Positions 1 to 8,800 of a stretch of DNA of 13,963 nucleotides are shown piece by piece. Numbering within the stretch: the first letter of the stretch is position 1; each line of letters starts with the position of its first letter. Location of the stretch: positions 1 through 13,963 of the forward strand of contig JAZDGR010000045.1 of the NCBI GenBank assembly GCA_043806735.1, in the 5' to 3' direction. This DNA comes from QYOJ01 sp043806735. GTDB taxonomy: Bacteria; Bacteroidota; Bacteroidia; Bacteroidales; FEN-979. Under the pieces are notes generated by a model. The model was given only the letters and a program-made list of their open reading frames with translations. It was not told the DNA's origin and searched no databases. A program made the position numbers and the translations under genes.

Positions 1-166
1 GCTGGTGAAAAAACCCACAGCTATCATCGAATCGGCTGTCAAAGGCATGCTCCCGAAGAACCGGCTGGGAAGCGCATTGTTCCGCAACCTGTTTGTATAT
101 ACAGGCCCCGATCACCCGCATCAGGCTCAGCAACCCAAAGAAATCAACTTAAATTCAATCAAGTAA
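1..166 (+). CDS. rplM: 50S ribosomal protein L13 (uL13), C-terminal part
   Basis: The window opens inside this gene; the first full codon is at position 2 and the TAA stop is 164-166. About 54 residues are visible. They include the stretch GMLPKNRLGSALFRNL followed by VYTGPDHPHQAQQP, which is the conserved C-terminal signature of bacterial L13, an early-assembling 23S rRNA-binding protein of the large subunit. The short tail after the QAQQP motif is normal. The stop lies one base before the rpsI ATG, the usual rplM-rpsI operon arrangement, so the two are almost certainly co-transcribed. The start and promoter are outside the window. Confidence 0.95.
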   Translation, partial: LVKKPTAIIESAVKGMLPKNRLGSALFRNLFVYTGPDHPHQAQQPKEINLNSIK

Positions 167-167
167 T

Positions 168-554
168 ATGGAAGTGATCAATACCATTGGCAGAAGAAAA
201 ACTGCCATTGCCAGAATCTATGTCCGGGAAGGCCAGGGAAACATCGAGGTCAACGGACGTGATTACAAGGAGTATTTTCCGACATCCATCCTTCAGTTCA
301 AAGCAACGGAACCTTTGACCCTCACCGAGAATATGGGGAAATATGACATAAAAGTCAACCTCGACGGCGGCGGTGCAAAAGGGCAGTCGGAAGCGCTCGC
401 GCTCGCCCTCTCCAGGGCGTTGTGCAAACTCAACGAGGAGTTACGCCCGGCCCTCAAGGCCAAGGGATTACTTCGCCGCGACCCCCGCATGGTAGAGCGT
501 AAGAAATACGGGCAAAAGAAAGCCCGGAAAAGATTCCAGTTCAGCAAACGTTAA
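168..554 (+). CDS. rpsI: 30S ribosomal protein S9 (uS9)
   Basis: The 128-residue product has the usual length for S9. Visible family features are GRRKTAIARIYV at residues 8-19, the glycine-rich GGGAKGQSEALALALSRAL at about 67-85, and the basic C-terminal tail with RRDPRMVERKKYGQKKAR ending in QFSKR. In known ribosomes this tail reaches into the decoding centre and touches P-site tRNA. The ATG at 168 follows the rplM stop by one base, so translation is probably coupled. No Shine-Dalgarno is evident, as is common in Bacteroidota. rpsB follows after 18 bp. Confidence 0.97.
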   Translation: MEVINTIGRRKTAIARIYVREGQGNIEVNGRDYKEYFPTSILQFKATEPLTLTENMGKYDIKVNLDGGGAKGQSEALALALSRALCKLNEELRPALKAKGLLRRDPRMVERKKYGQKKARKRFQFSKR

Positions 555-572
555 AATTTTATCAACACTAGT

Positions 573-1514
573 ATGCCCAGAACTACATTTAATGAATTGC
601 TTGATGCCGGTGTGCATTTCGGACATCTGAAGAGAAAATGGAACCCGAGCATGGCCCCTTATATCTTCATGGAACGGAACGGGATCCACATCATTGATCT
701 TTACAAGACGATGGCAAAGATTGAAGAAGCTGCCTCTGCGATGAAGCAAATTGCCAAATCGGGCAAAAAGATCCTTTTCGTGGCAACCAAGAAACAGGCG
801 AAAGAACTTGTCGCTGAAAAAGTCAAACGGATCAATATGCCTTACGTCACTGAACGGTGGCCTGGAGGTATGCTCACTAACTTTGCCACCATCCGCAAAG
901 CTGTCAGAAAAATGACCTCCATTGATAAATTGATGAGCAGCCCTTCCTACAGCAACCTCTCCAAAAAAGAGAGGCTCACCATCACGCGCGAACGTTCCAA
1001 ACTGGAAAAAAACCTGGGAAGCATTGCCGACCTTAACCGCCTGCCTGCCGCCCTGTTCATCGTAGATATCCTGAAGGAGCACATCGCTCTGGCGGAAGCC
1101 CGGAAACTGAATATCCCCACCTTCGCTATCGTGGATACCAATTCCGACCCCCGCCTGGTCGATTTTCCGATCCCGGCAAACGACGACGCCTCCAAATCGA
1201 TACAGCTGATCATGGAGATCATGGTAAATGCCATCGAGGAAGGATTAATGGAACGGAAACTCGATCGCGATAAAAAAGCGATAGATGACGAACATGACGA
1301 AGGAGCCGTGGATGAATTTAGCAGAAGAATGGGACTGGCAACGGAAGGTGTAAAAGAGGAAGAGTTGGATGAGGATGGGATCAAGATTGTCAAGAAAGAT
1401 TTTGTAGAAACACAGATCACGAAATTGAAGGTAAAAGCTCCCGAGGAGAAGGAAGATGCTGGAAAACCCCAGCGGAAGCGGATCAGCAAACCGGTGGGGA
1501 GGTCGAAGAGATAG
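573..1514 (+). CDS. rpsB: 30S ribosomal protein S2 (uS2) with a long charged C-terminal tail
   Basis: S2 binds the small subunit near S1 and is needed for mRNA recruitment. The start FNELLDAGVHFGHLKRKWNP is a textbook S2 N-terminus, and VTERWPGGMLTNFATI, RLPAALFIVDILKEHIALAEARKLNIP and IVDTNSDPRLVDFPIPANDDA confirm the family. The product is 313 residues, against about 240 in E. coli. The core ends near residue 225, and the remaining roughly 85 residues form a charged tail: first acidic (DDEHDEGAVDE, EEELDEDG), then basic (KPQRKRISKPVGRSKR). Bacteroidota S2 proteins often carry some extension, but this one seems long. The gene sits between rpsI and tsf, the conserved order. An A/T-rich leader replaces a Shine-Dalgarno. 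Confidence 0.96.
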   Translation: MPRTTFNELLDAGVHFGHLKRKWNPSMAPYIFMERNGIHIIDLYKTMAKIEEAASAMKQIAKSGKKILFVATKKQAKELVAEKVKRINMPYVTERWPGGMLTNFATIRKAVRKMTSIDKLMSSPSYSNLSKKERLTITRERSKLEKNLGSIADLNRLPAALFIVDILKEHIALAEARKLNIPTFAIVDTNSDPRLVDFPIPANDDASKSIQLIMEIMVNAIEEGLMERKLDRDKKAIDDEHDEGAVDEFSRRMGLATEGVKEEELDEDGIKIVKKDFVETQITKLKVKAPEEKEDAGKPQRKRISKPVGRSKR

Positions 1515-1539
1515 CAGTGAAATTTTTAATTTTGAATTT

Positions 1540-2373
1540 ATGACTATTACCGCAACAGATGTCAATAAGTTACGCCAGATGACAGGCGCCGGAATGATGG
1601 ATTGCAAGAAAGCTTTACAGGAAACCAACGGCGATTTTGAACAGGCGATCGATTACCTTCGGAAGAAAGGCCAGAAAGTTGCTGCCAAACGTGCCGACCG
1701 TGATGCCAACGAAGGGTTTGTAATGGCCAAGACCAATGACGACAAGAACTTCGCCGCCGTGATCATGGTTAGCTGTGAAACAGATTTCGTAGGAAAGAAT
1801 GAAGAATTTGTAAAATTTGCCAAGGACGTGCTGGACCTGGGTATAGCCAACAAGCTCAAAAGAGAAGCAGCCCTTCTTCCGTTGAAACTGGGCGCCCTCA
1901 CCATAGAGGAAAAACTGAACGAAATGCTGTCGAAAACCGGGGAAAAGATGCAGATCGTGCACTTTGAAACCATTGAAGCCCCCTTCGTATCAGCCTATAA
2001 CCATCATGGACACCGGCTTGCTACCATTGTGGGTTTCAGCAAAAGCGATGTCAAAGGCATTGAAGAGATGGGCCACGAAGTAGCCATGCAGGTAGCTGCC
2101 ATGAACCCTGTTTCCGTAGACAAGGAAGATGTGGATAAAGCCATCATCGAGCGCGAAATCGAAATCGGGAAGGAACAGGCCCGCCAGGAAGGAAAGCCGG
2201 ATGATCTGCTGGAAAAGATCGCCATGGGGAAACTGAATAAATTTTACAAAGAGAACACCCTGGTGAACCAGGAGTTTATCAAGGATAACAAGAAAACGGT
2301 TTGTCAGTTTATCAGCGAACATAGCAAAGAGATGAAAGTGACCGGCTTCAAACGGTTGCAGCTGGGCGCATAA
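1540..2373 (+). CDS. tsf: Elongation factor Ts
   Basis: EF-Ts is the guanine-nucleotide exchange factor that regenerates EF-Tu-GTP. The product is 277 residues. The N-terminal UBA-like module shows TDVNKLRQMTGAGMMDCKKAL (about residues 5-25), and the conserved core reads SCETDFVGKNEEF (about 78-90) with the family TDFV motif. The reading frame is open upstream to 1456, but that stretch overlaps rpsB in another frame and does not resemble EF-Ts. The ATG at 1540 gives the canonical MTITATDVNKLR start and leaves a 25-bp A/T-rich leader after rpsB. The order rpsB-tsf is nearly universal. menG begins 9 bp after the stop, which suggests read-through transcription. Confidence 0.96.
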   Translation: MTITATDVNKLRQMTGAGMMDCKKALQETNGDFEQAIDYLRKKGQKVAAKRADRDANEGFVMAKTNDDKNFAAVIMVSCETDFVGKNEEFVKFAKDVLDLGIANKLKREAALLPLKLGALTIEEKLNEMLSKTGEKMQIVHFETIEAPFVSAYNHHGHRLATIVGFSKSDVKGIEEMGHEVAMQVAAMNPVSVDKEDVDKAIIEREIEIGKEQARQEGKPDDLLEKIAMGKLNKFYKENTLVNQEFIKDNKKTVCQFISEHSKEMKVTGFKRLQLGA

Positions 2374-2382
2374 CTCCACCCC

Positions 2383-3093
2383 GTGGCCCCCCAGAAAGAA
2401 TCGGTACGATACATGTTCGACGAGATCTCGTCGCGCTATGATTTCCTCAATCATTTTTTATCGTTCGGGATCGACAGGCGCTGGAGAATGCGTGTAAGAA
2501 ATGAGCTTGCCCGAAAATTCGGAACCCGGCTCTCCACCCTTTCCATCCTCGATATGGCAACCGGAACAGGAGATCTGGCTATCGAGGTGTCGAAAGGAAA
2601 TTCCGCGGAGATCTTCGGACTGGATATCTCCCTGGAAATGATGGCCATCGCGCGGAAAAAAGTGGCTGTCAGGGGATTGTCGGAACGCATCACATTCGGG
2701 GAAGGGGAGGCCGAAAAGATCCCCTTCGGGGAAAACCGGTTCGATGCAGTACTAGTCGCTTTCGGGGTCCGAAACTTTGAAGACCTGAACCGGGGGCTAG
2801 CCGAGATGAAACGGGTGTTGAAACCGGACGGACTCCTGCTGATCCTCGAATTCTCGCAACCCCGAAAGTTTCCTATGGCATTGCTTTACCGGGCATATTC
2901 GAAAGGAATCATTCCGTTCCTCGGAAAATTGATCTCCCGGCATCGCGAAGCTTATTCCTACCTTCCCGAAACCGCTGCCGCCTTTCCTTCCGGGGAAGAT
3001 TTCCTGCGTATTTTGCAGACAAACGGATTTCGGCAATTACGTCAGATCAGCTTGTCAGGCGGAATTGCATCCCTCTATTGCGCGGAAAAATAA
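2383..3093 (+). CDS. menG: Demethylmenaquinone methyltransferase (UbiE/MenG)
   Basis: This class I SAM-dependent methyltransferase makes menaquinone from demethylmenaquinone, the last step of the respiratory quinone pathway. Over 236 residues it shows the family N-terminus YMFDEISSRYDFLNHFLSFG followed by IDRRWR (about 11-36), motif I LDMATGTGDLA (about 56-66, SAM binding), LVAFGVRNFEDL and GLLLILEFSQP. The start is taken as GTG 2383, the first start codon after the in-frame tsf stop. The next choice, ATG 2413, would remove residues that homologues have. With no ubiquinone genes in view, the menaquinone role is inferred from the phylum. A porT-like gene follows, a neighbour I recall from other Bacteroidota. 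Confidence 0.93.
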   Translation: MAPQKESVRYMFDEISSRYDFLNHFLSFGIDRRWRMRVRNELARKFGTRLSTLSILDMATGTGDLAIEVSKGNSAEIFGLDISLEMMAIARKKVAVRGLSERITFGEGEAEKIPFGENRFDAVLVAFGVRNFEDLNRGLAEMKRVLKPDGLLLILEFSQPRKFPMALLYRAYSKGIIPFLGKLISRHREAYSYLPETAAAFPSGEDFLRILQTNGFRQLRQISLSGGIASLYCAEK

Positions 3094-3094
3094 G

Positions 3095-3102
3095 TACCTT
3101 TG
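3095..3102 (+). promoter_or_regulatory. Candidate Bacteroidota -7 box before porT
   Basis: TACCTTTG fits the Bacteroidota -7 consensus TAnnTTTG exactly and lies in the 73-bp gap right after the menG stop. No TTTG is found 19-21 bp upstream; the nearest TTG is too close (spacer about 14 bp). This is therefore at best a half-match. It could drive the porT-like gene from an internal start of the operon. Confidence 0.4.
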
Positions 3103-3166
3103 CGTGAACCGCGAAAATAAATGCGGTGAACCAGCGTTACTGAAAGGTTAAATACAGGTTCTCCCG

Positions 3167-3949
3167 TTGAAGAAACTGACCTATATCATTTCCCTGCTTT
3201 TCATTCCGGTTGCCCTGATTCCGATGAAAGGATCGGCTCAGCGGTTTGGGGTACCTAACATGCCCATGTACGATAACGAACGGTTCCATTTTGGTTTCGT
3301 CCTGGGAGCGAACCTGAGTTACGTCACCATCAAACCAATCGCTGACATGAACAGCCGTGTTTGGGATTCTACGTACATTCCGGATATTCTGCCGCTGCCC
3401 GATTCGGCCCGGATCCTGTCCATTGAAGGGATCCCAACCCCGGGGTTTGTCATCAGTATCGTGAGCGACATGCGAATGGGGAACCATTTCAATCTGCGTT
3501 TTATCCCTTCCCTGTCATTCGGCGACCGGGACCTGATCTACAACCTGCAAACCTACCGGGAAGGAGACACCCTGCTGGTCAGCGTTACCAAACGGATCCC
3601 CTCAACTTATATCAATTTCCCCCTGGAGATCAAATACAAGTCGGCCCGCTACAACAACTTCCGCACCTATCTGATGACCGGGCTACAGTATACCCTCGAC
3701 CTGGCTTCCCAGGCCAAAAAGAGGGAGCAAAAAAGCTCCGACCAGAAAATCGTGAAGTTGAACCAAAGCGATTTCTACCTGGAAGCGGGAATCGGTTTTG
3801 ATTTTTACAACGAATGGTTCAAATTCGGAGTGGAACTGAAAATGATGTACGGACTGATGGATGTGCTGACCCGTGAAAACAACATCTATATCGACGGGAT
3901 AGCAAAGATCAACTCGAAAATATTCCAGCTCTCCCTGACCTTTGAATAA
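3167..3949 (+). CDS. porT: PorT-like outer membrane beta-barrel protein (type IX secretion)
   Basis: The 260-residue product starts with a signal peptide (MKKLTYIISLLFIPVALIP, cleavage probably after GSAQ near residue 25). It continues with alternating hydrophobic/aromatic segments typical of a small outer-membrane barrel, for example FHFGFVLGANLSYVTIKP, FNLRFIPSLSFGDRDLIYNL, TYINFPLEIKYKS and WFKFGVELKMMYGL. In Porphyromonas gingivalis and gliding Flavobacteria, PorT/SprT is required for type IX secretion. Size, topology and the position right after menG support that assignment, but no single catalytic motif proves it. The start is TTG 3167, which places the signal peptide exactly at the N-terminus. 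It could instead be a generic PorT-family barrel of unknown role. Confidence 0.72.
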   Translation: MKKLTYIISLLFIPVALIPMKGSAQRFGVPNMPMYDNERFHFGFVLGANLSYVTIKPIADMNSRVWDSTYIPDILPLPDSARILSIEGIPTPGFVISIVSDMRMGNHFNLRFIPSLSFGDRDLIYNLQTYREGDTLLVSVTKRIPSTYINFPLEIKYKSARYNNFRTYLMTGLQYTLDLASQAKKREQKSSDQKIVKLNQSDFYLEAGIGFDFYNEWFKFGVELKMMYGLMDVLTRENNIYIDGIAKINSKIFQLSLTFE

Positions 3950-3968
3950 CCTGTTTTATCTCTTTTTG

Positions 3969-3976
3969 TATCTTTG
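3969..3976 (+). promoter_or_regulatory. Candidate Bacteroidota -7 box before coaD
   Basis: TATCTTTG matches TAnnTTTG and sits 20 bp before the coaD ATG, in the 47-bp gap after porT. The nearest clean TTTG upstream (3941-3944) leaves a 24-bp spacer, longer than the usual 19-21, so the -33 element is weak. Confidence 0.45.
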
Positions 3977-3996
3977 TTCCCCAAAGAGCACCCACG

Positions 3997-4452
3997 ATGA
4001 ATACGGCAGTTTTTCCCGGTTCTTTTGACCCGATCACCCGGGGACATGTTTCGGTGATACACAGGGCCCTTTCGTTGTTCGACCGGATCATCATCGCGAT
4101 CGGGGAAAATCAGGAAAAAAGCAGCTATTTCCCGCTGGAAACACGGTTGAAGTGGCTTCATAAAGTCTTCGAGAAGGAACCCAGGATCACGGTGGAGCAG
4201 TTTTCGGGTTTGACTGTAGATTATTGCCGCCGGGTGGGAGCTAAATTTATTCTCAGGGGACTGAGAACTTCAGCGGATTTTGAATTTGAACGCGGTATCG
4301 GCCAGATGAATAAAGCCATGGTTCCGGAAGTGGAAACGGTTTTTTTCCTATGCTCCCCGGAATATGCTGCACTCAGTTCCTCAATCGTAAGGGATATTCA
4401 TCGCCACGGAGGAGATATACGTCAGTTTATTCCGGAAGAAATGAATTTGTAA
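3997..4452 (+). CDS. coaD: Phosphopantetheine adenylyltransferase
   Basis: CoaD transfers AMP from ATP to 4'-phosphopantetheine to give dephospho-CoA, the penultimate step of CoA synthesis. The 151-residue product matches the family in length. It carries the nucleotidyltransferase motif PGSFDPITRGH (residues 7-17, with the TxGH-type histidine H17), RGLRTSADFEFE (87-98, phosphopantetheine/ATP pocket) and SSSIVRDI (127-134). ATG 3997 gives the canonical N-terminus. It lies downstream of porT with a possible promoter of its own, and 18 bp before the TlpA-like gene. Confidence 0.96.
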   Translation: MNTAVFPGSFDPITRGHVSVIHRALSLFDRIIIAIGENQEKSSYFPLETRLKWLHKVFEKEPRITVEQFSGLTVDYCRRVGAKFILRGLRTSADFEFERGIGQMNKAMVPEVETVFFLCSPEYAALSSSIVRDIHRHGGDIRQFIPEEMNL

Positions 4453-4470
4453 TTTCCAATACCCAGGCTT

Positions 4471-5868
4471 GTGAAAGTTCTATTGTCAACAATCATCTCT
4501 TTTATTTTTACCTGCAGCCTTGTTGCCCAGCAGGTTACAGTAACCGGTACTGCGCCGGGAGCGGAAAAGAAAACCATCCGGCTTCTTACATGGGGCGACC
4601 TGATCACTTTTGTGGAAAAGCCGGTAGCGCAGACTACAATTGATTCCACCGGATCGTTTTCCATGACCTTCAACCTGCCTTCAACCTCATACATCGCCGT
4701 TTCCATTGACCTGCACCGGTCGGAACTTTACATGCAACCAGGCAGCGCATATGAAATGAAGATCGCTCCTATAAACTATACCGATAACCTGGAGGTCAAT
4801 CCCTTTATCCTTTCCCAGAACCTGGAGATCGAACTGGTCAATCCCGGACAAGATGAACTGAACGTATGGATACGGGCCTATGACGACAAATACAACCAGT
4901 TCCTGCTCGATCATTTCAATGCCCTCTACCTGGAACGGAAGAAAACCTGGCTGGATACTTTTCAGTTACAGGTCAATAATCTTTATGCATGGGTGCATCA
5001 ACCTTATCTCCAGAACTATATCCGCTATAAAACCGCCGGACTCGAACAAATCGCCCACGCCAAAAGTCAGGCTGACCTGGCAAAAACCTACTTCATCGAT
5101 CAGCCAATCCTCTACGAAAACGTAGAGTACATGCAGTTTTTCAATAATTTCTTCACGAAATACCTACCAGTGACTTCGAATGTCCTTAGGAAGATCGATC
5201 TGAATCCCATCATCAGAGGGCCAAAACCCTATCCTGCCCTGATGAAAACCCTGGCTTCCGACACGATCCTACGAAATGAACAACTGCGCGAACTGGTCCT
5301 CCTGAAAGGTTTATACGAACTCTTTTATGCCGACAAGGAATCTCAGGATTACATCATCGGGATCCTGGGAACCATCAAGCTGGAAAGCAAGGTTGAGAAA
5401 AACAGAGCGATTGCAGAGAACATGTACAAAAAGGTTACCCAACTGCGCTCCGGGACCGAAGCTCCGGAATTCACGCTGGTTGGCAGGAAAAACGACGAGC
5501 GTATCTCACTGAAGGATTTCGCCGGGAAGCCCGTAGTACTGAATTTCTGGACCACCTTCTGCGAGGGATGCCTTGCCGAAATGGAACTGGAAGTCCCGAT
5601 CTATGAGAAATACAAGGATAAGGTTGTATTTGCGAGCATCTGTGCCGACAAATACTGGATCAAGATGAACTACTATGCCATGGTGAAACCGGAATTTGCC
5701 TGGGTCCTGCTACACTACTCCGACAACACCGACTTGCTCGTGGATTATAACGTACGGAGCTATCCGCTGTACCTCATCATCGACAGAGACGGAGATATCT
5801 ACCGGTATCCCGCTCCCATGCCCAGCGAAGGGCTGGAAGCGGTGATCGAGGAGTTAATTCAGCAATAA
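4471..5868 (+). CDS. Exported TlpA-like thiol-disulfide oxidoreductase with DUF4369-like N-terminal region
   Basis: The 465-residue product starts at GTG 4471 with a signal peptide (MKVLLSTIISFIFTCSLVAQ). The first part, including VTVTGTAPGAEKKTIRLLTW and LYMQPGSAYEMKI, resembles the beta-rich N-terminal domain (DUF4369 type) that precedes many Bacteroidota TlpA proteins. The middle is helical. The C-terminal domain (about 330-465) is thioredoxin-like: GTEAPEFTL, then VVLNFWTTFCEGCLAEM with the redox pair C364-x-x-C367, and the cis-proline region RSYPLYLIIDRDG (P432). It is expected in the periplasm, reducing or exchanging disulfides. The specific partner is unknown. The CEGC active site differs from the more common CxPC. 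It lies between coaD and secA with 18 and 21 bp gaps. Confidence 0.85.
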   Translation: MKVLLSTIISFIFTCSLVAQQVTVTGTAPGAEKKTIRLLTWGDLITFVEKPVAQTTIDSTGSFSMTFNLPSTSYIAVSIDLHRSELYMQPGSAYEMKIAPINYTDNLEVNPFILSQNLEIELVNPGQDELNVWIRAYDDKYNQFLLDHFNALYLERKKTWLDTFQLQVNNLYAWVHQPYLQNYIRYKTAGLEQIAHAKSQADLAKTYFIDQPILYENVEYMQFFNNFFTKYLPVTSNVLRKIDLNPIIRGPKPYPALMKTLASDTILRNEQLRELVLLKGLYELFYADKESQDYIIGILGTIKLESKVEKNRAIAENMYKKVTQLRSGTEAPEFTLVGRKNDERISLKDFAGKPVVLNFWTTFCEGCLAEMELEVPIYEKYKDKVVFASICADKYWIKMNYYAMVKPEFAWVLLHYSDNTDLLVDYNVRSYPLYLIIDRDGDIYRYPAPMPSEGLEAVIEELIQQ

Positions 5869-5889
5869 ATCAATGAAACACACCAGACC

Positions 5890-8800
5890 ATGCTCGGTTT
5901 TGTAAAGAAAATGCTGGGGAGTAAATCCGAAAGGGATATCAAAGAGATCCAGCCTATGGTCGGGATGGCCGTGGACATTGATAATACCCTCAAATCACTG
6001 ACCCACGACGAACTTCGGGCAAAGACCCTGGATTTTAAGAAACGGATCGGGGAACATATTGCCGGGAAGGAGAGGGAGATCGAAGAGCTGAAGGTGCAGA
6101 TCAATTCCGATGAGATCGAAATAGAGGAAAAGGAGAAGCTCTACGCGACCCTCGACAAGCTGGAAAAGGAACGTTATGAACTGACTCAGGAGATCCTGAA
6201 TGAGATCCTCCCGGAAGCCTTTGCTGTGATGAGGGAGACCGGGCGGCGCTTCGTGGAAAATGAATTTTTGGAGGTCACCGCTACATCCATGGATCGCGAC
6301 CTGGCCGTCAGCAAACCCAGCGTGGAAATCCATGGAGAGAAAGCCCGTTTTAAAAGTTCCTGGATGGCCGGGGGGAACATGATCCGGTGGGATATGGTGC
6401 ACTATGAATGTCAGCTGATCGGGGGAATCGTGCTGCACCAGGGAAAGATCGCCGAAATGGCTACCGGGGAAGGAAAAACCCTCGTGGCAACGCTTCCGGT
6501 CTACCTCAACGCCCTCCCCGGGAAAGGAGTACACATCGTGACGGTGAACGATTATCTCGCCAAACGCGACTCGGAGTGGATGGGCCCCCTGTATGAATTC
6601 CACGGACTGAAAGTGGACTGTATCGACAAACACGAGCCAAACTCCGAAGCCCGCAGAAGTGCCTACCTTGCCGACATCACCTTCGGAACCAATAACGAAT
6701 TCGGGTTCGACTATCTCCGGGATAACATGACCAGTTTGCCCGAAGAGCTGGTGCAGCGCCCCCACAACTATGCCATCGTGGATGAGGTCGACTCGGTGCT
6801 GATCGACGATGCCCGAACCCCGCTGATAATTTCAGGCCCCACTCCGAAAGGGGAGAACCAGCTTTTCGAGGAACTCAAACTACAGGTCACAAAGCTGTAC
6901 AATGCGCAACGAAACCTAGTCACCAAATTGCTCGCTGATGCCAAAAGCCTCGGAGCAGACGAATCCAACGACGAAAATTTCAAGAAAGCAGGAGAACAGT
7001 TGCTGCGTTGTTATCACGGACTTCCGAAGAACAAAGCCCTGATCAAATTCCTCAGCGAGGCGGGGATGAGAGCGCTGATGCAAAAGACTGAGAACTTCTA
7101 CATGCAGGAACAGTCAAAGAACATGCACATCATCGATGACGAGCTTTATTTTATCATTGATGAGAAACACAATACGATCGAGTTGACGGAGCAAGGGATC
7201 GACCTTTTGACAGAGTCTTACCAGGAGGCCAATTTCTACATTCTCCCTGACATTGGATCGGAACTGGCGGAGCTGGAACGTCATAACTTCACGGAGACGG
7301 AGCTGATAGAGAAGAAAAGCGCCCTGATGCGCGACTATTCCATCATTTCGGAACGTGTCCATACGGTGAACCAGCTGTTGAAAGCATACGCCCTCTTTGA
7401 AAAGGACATCGAATACGTGGTGATGGATAACAAAGTGAAGATTGTCGACGAGCAGACCGGGCGTATCCTCGAAGGAAGAAGGTATTCCGACGGACTTCAC
7501 CAGGCGATCGAGGCCAAAGAGAATGTGAAAGTGGAGGCCGCCACCCAGACCTATGCCACCATCACCCTGCAGAACTATTTCAGGATGTACAAGAAGCTGG
7601 CCGGCATGACCGGTACGGCCGAAACGGAAGCAGGTGAACTTTGGAATATATACAAGCTGGATGTGGTGGTGATCCCGACCAACAAACCGGTAGTTCGCGA
7701 GGACCGCGAAGACCTGGTTTACAAGACGAAGCGGGAGAAATTCAACGCAGTGATCAAGGAGATCGAAGACCTGGTCGAAAAAGGCCGGCCGATGTTGGTG
7801 GGAACCACGTCGGTGGAGACCTCCGAGTTGCTCAGCCGCATGCTCAAGCGGGTCAACATTCCTCACAACGTGCTCAACGCCAAGCTGCACGCAAAGGAAG
7901 CTGAGATCGTAGCTGAAGCAGGGAAGGCAGGAACCGTTACCATCGCCACCAACATGGCCGGCAGGGGAACCGATATCAAGCTGGGACCTGGCGTGAAAGC
8001 CGCCGGCGGACTGGCCATCATCGGGACTGAACGCCATGAATCGCGGCGTGTTGACCGGCAGTTGAGAGGACGTTCGGGCCGGCAGGGAGATCCGGGAAGT
8101 TCCCAGTTCTTCGTCACGCTCGAAGATGATCTGATGCGCATGTTCGGGTCGGAACGGATCGCGAAAATTATGGATACCATGGGCATCCAGGAAGGGGAGG
8201 TGATCCAGCACAGCATGATCACCAAATCGATCGAACGTGCCCAGAAGAAGGTGGAGGAGAACAATTTCGGAATCCGGAAGCGGTTGCTGGAATATGACGA
8301 CGTGATGAACATCCAGCGGGAGGCGATCTACAAGAAGCGCCACCACGCTTTGTTTGGCGACCGGCTGGCTGTGGACATCGCCAATATGATCTACGATGTG
8401 TGTGAGGCTTCCGTGATGGATTACCTGGACAACCGGGATTACGAAGGGTTTAAGCTGGAGCTGCTCAAGGAATTTGCTATCGATTGCCCGGTAACGGCGA
8501 AGGAATTTGCCTCCCTGAACAGCGAGGAGCTTACTTCCAATGTATACGAAGCCACTTACAAACAGTACAAGACAAAAAATGATAGTATCGCGAAGCGGGT
8601 CTTTCCGGTGGTACAAAACGTGCTTGAACACGAAACACGTTATGAGAATATCGCCGTTCCCGTCACCGATGGGATCAAGTCGATACAGGCGGTTGCCAAC
8701 CTGAAAAAAGCATACGAAGACAAAGGCAAAGAGGTGGTGCTGTCCATTGAAAAGGGCGTAGTGCTGGGGATGATCGACAACGCATGGAAAGAACATCTCC

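Noticed and set aside
1456..1539. N-terminal extension of tsf into rpsB
   Set aside because: The residues do not fit EF-Ts, and ATG 1540 starts exactly at the conserved N-terminus.
5995..6765. 256-codon minus-strand frame opposite the 5' part of secA
   Set aside because: It is a shadow of the secA codon pattern with His/Phe-rich, unfamiliar sequence.
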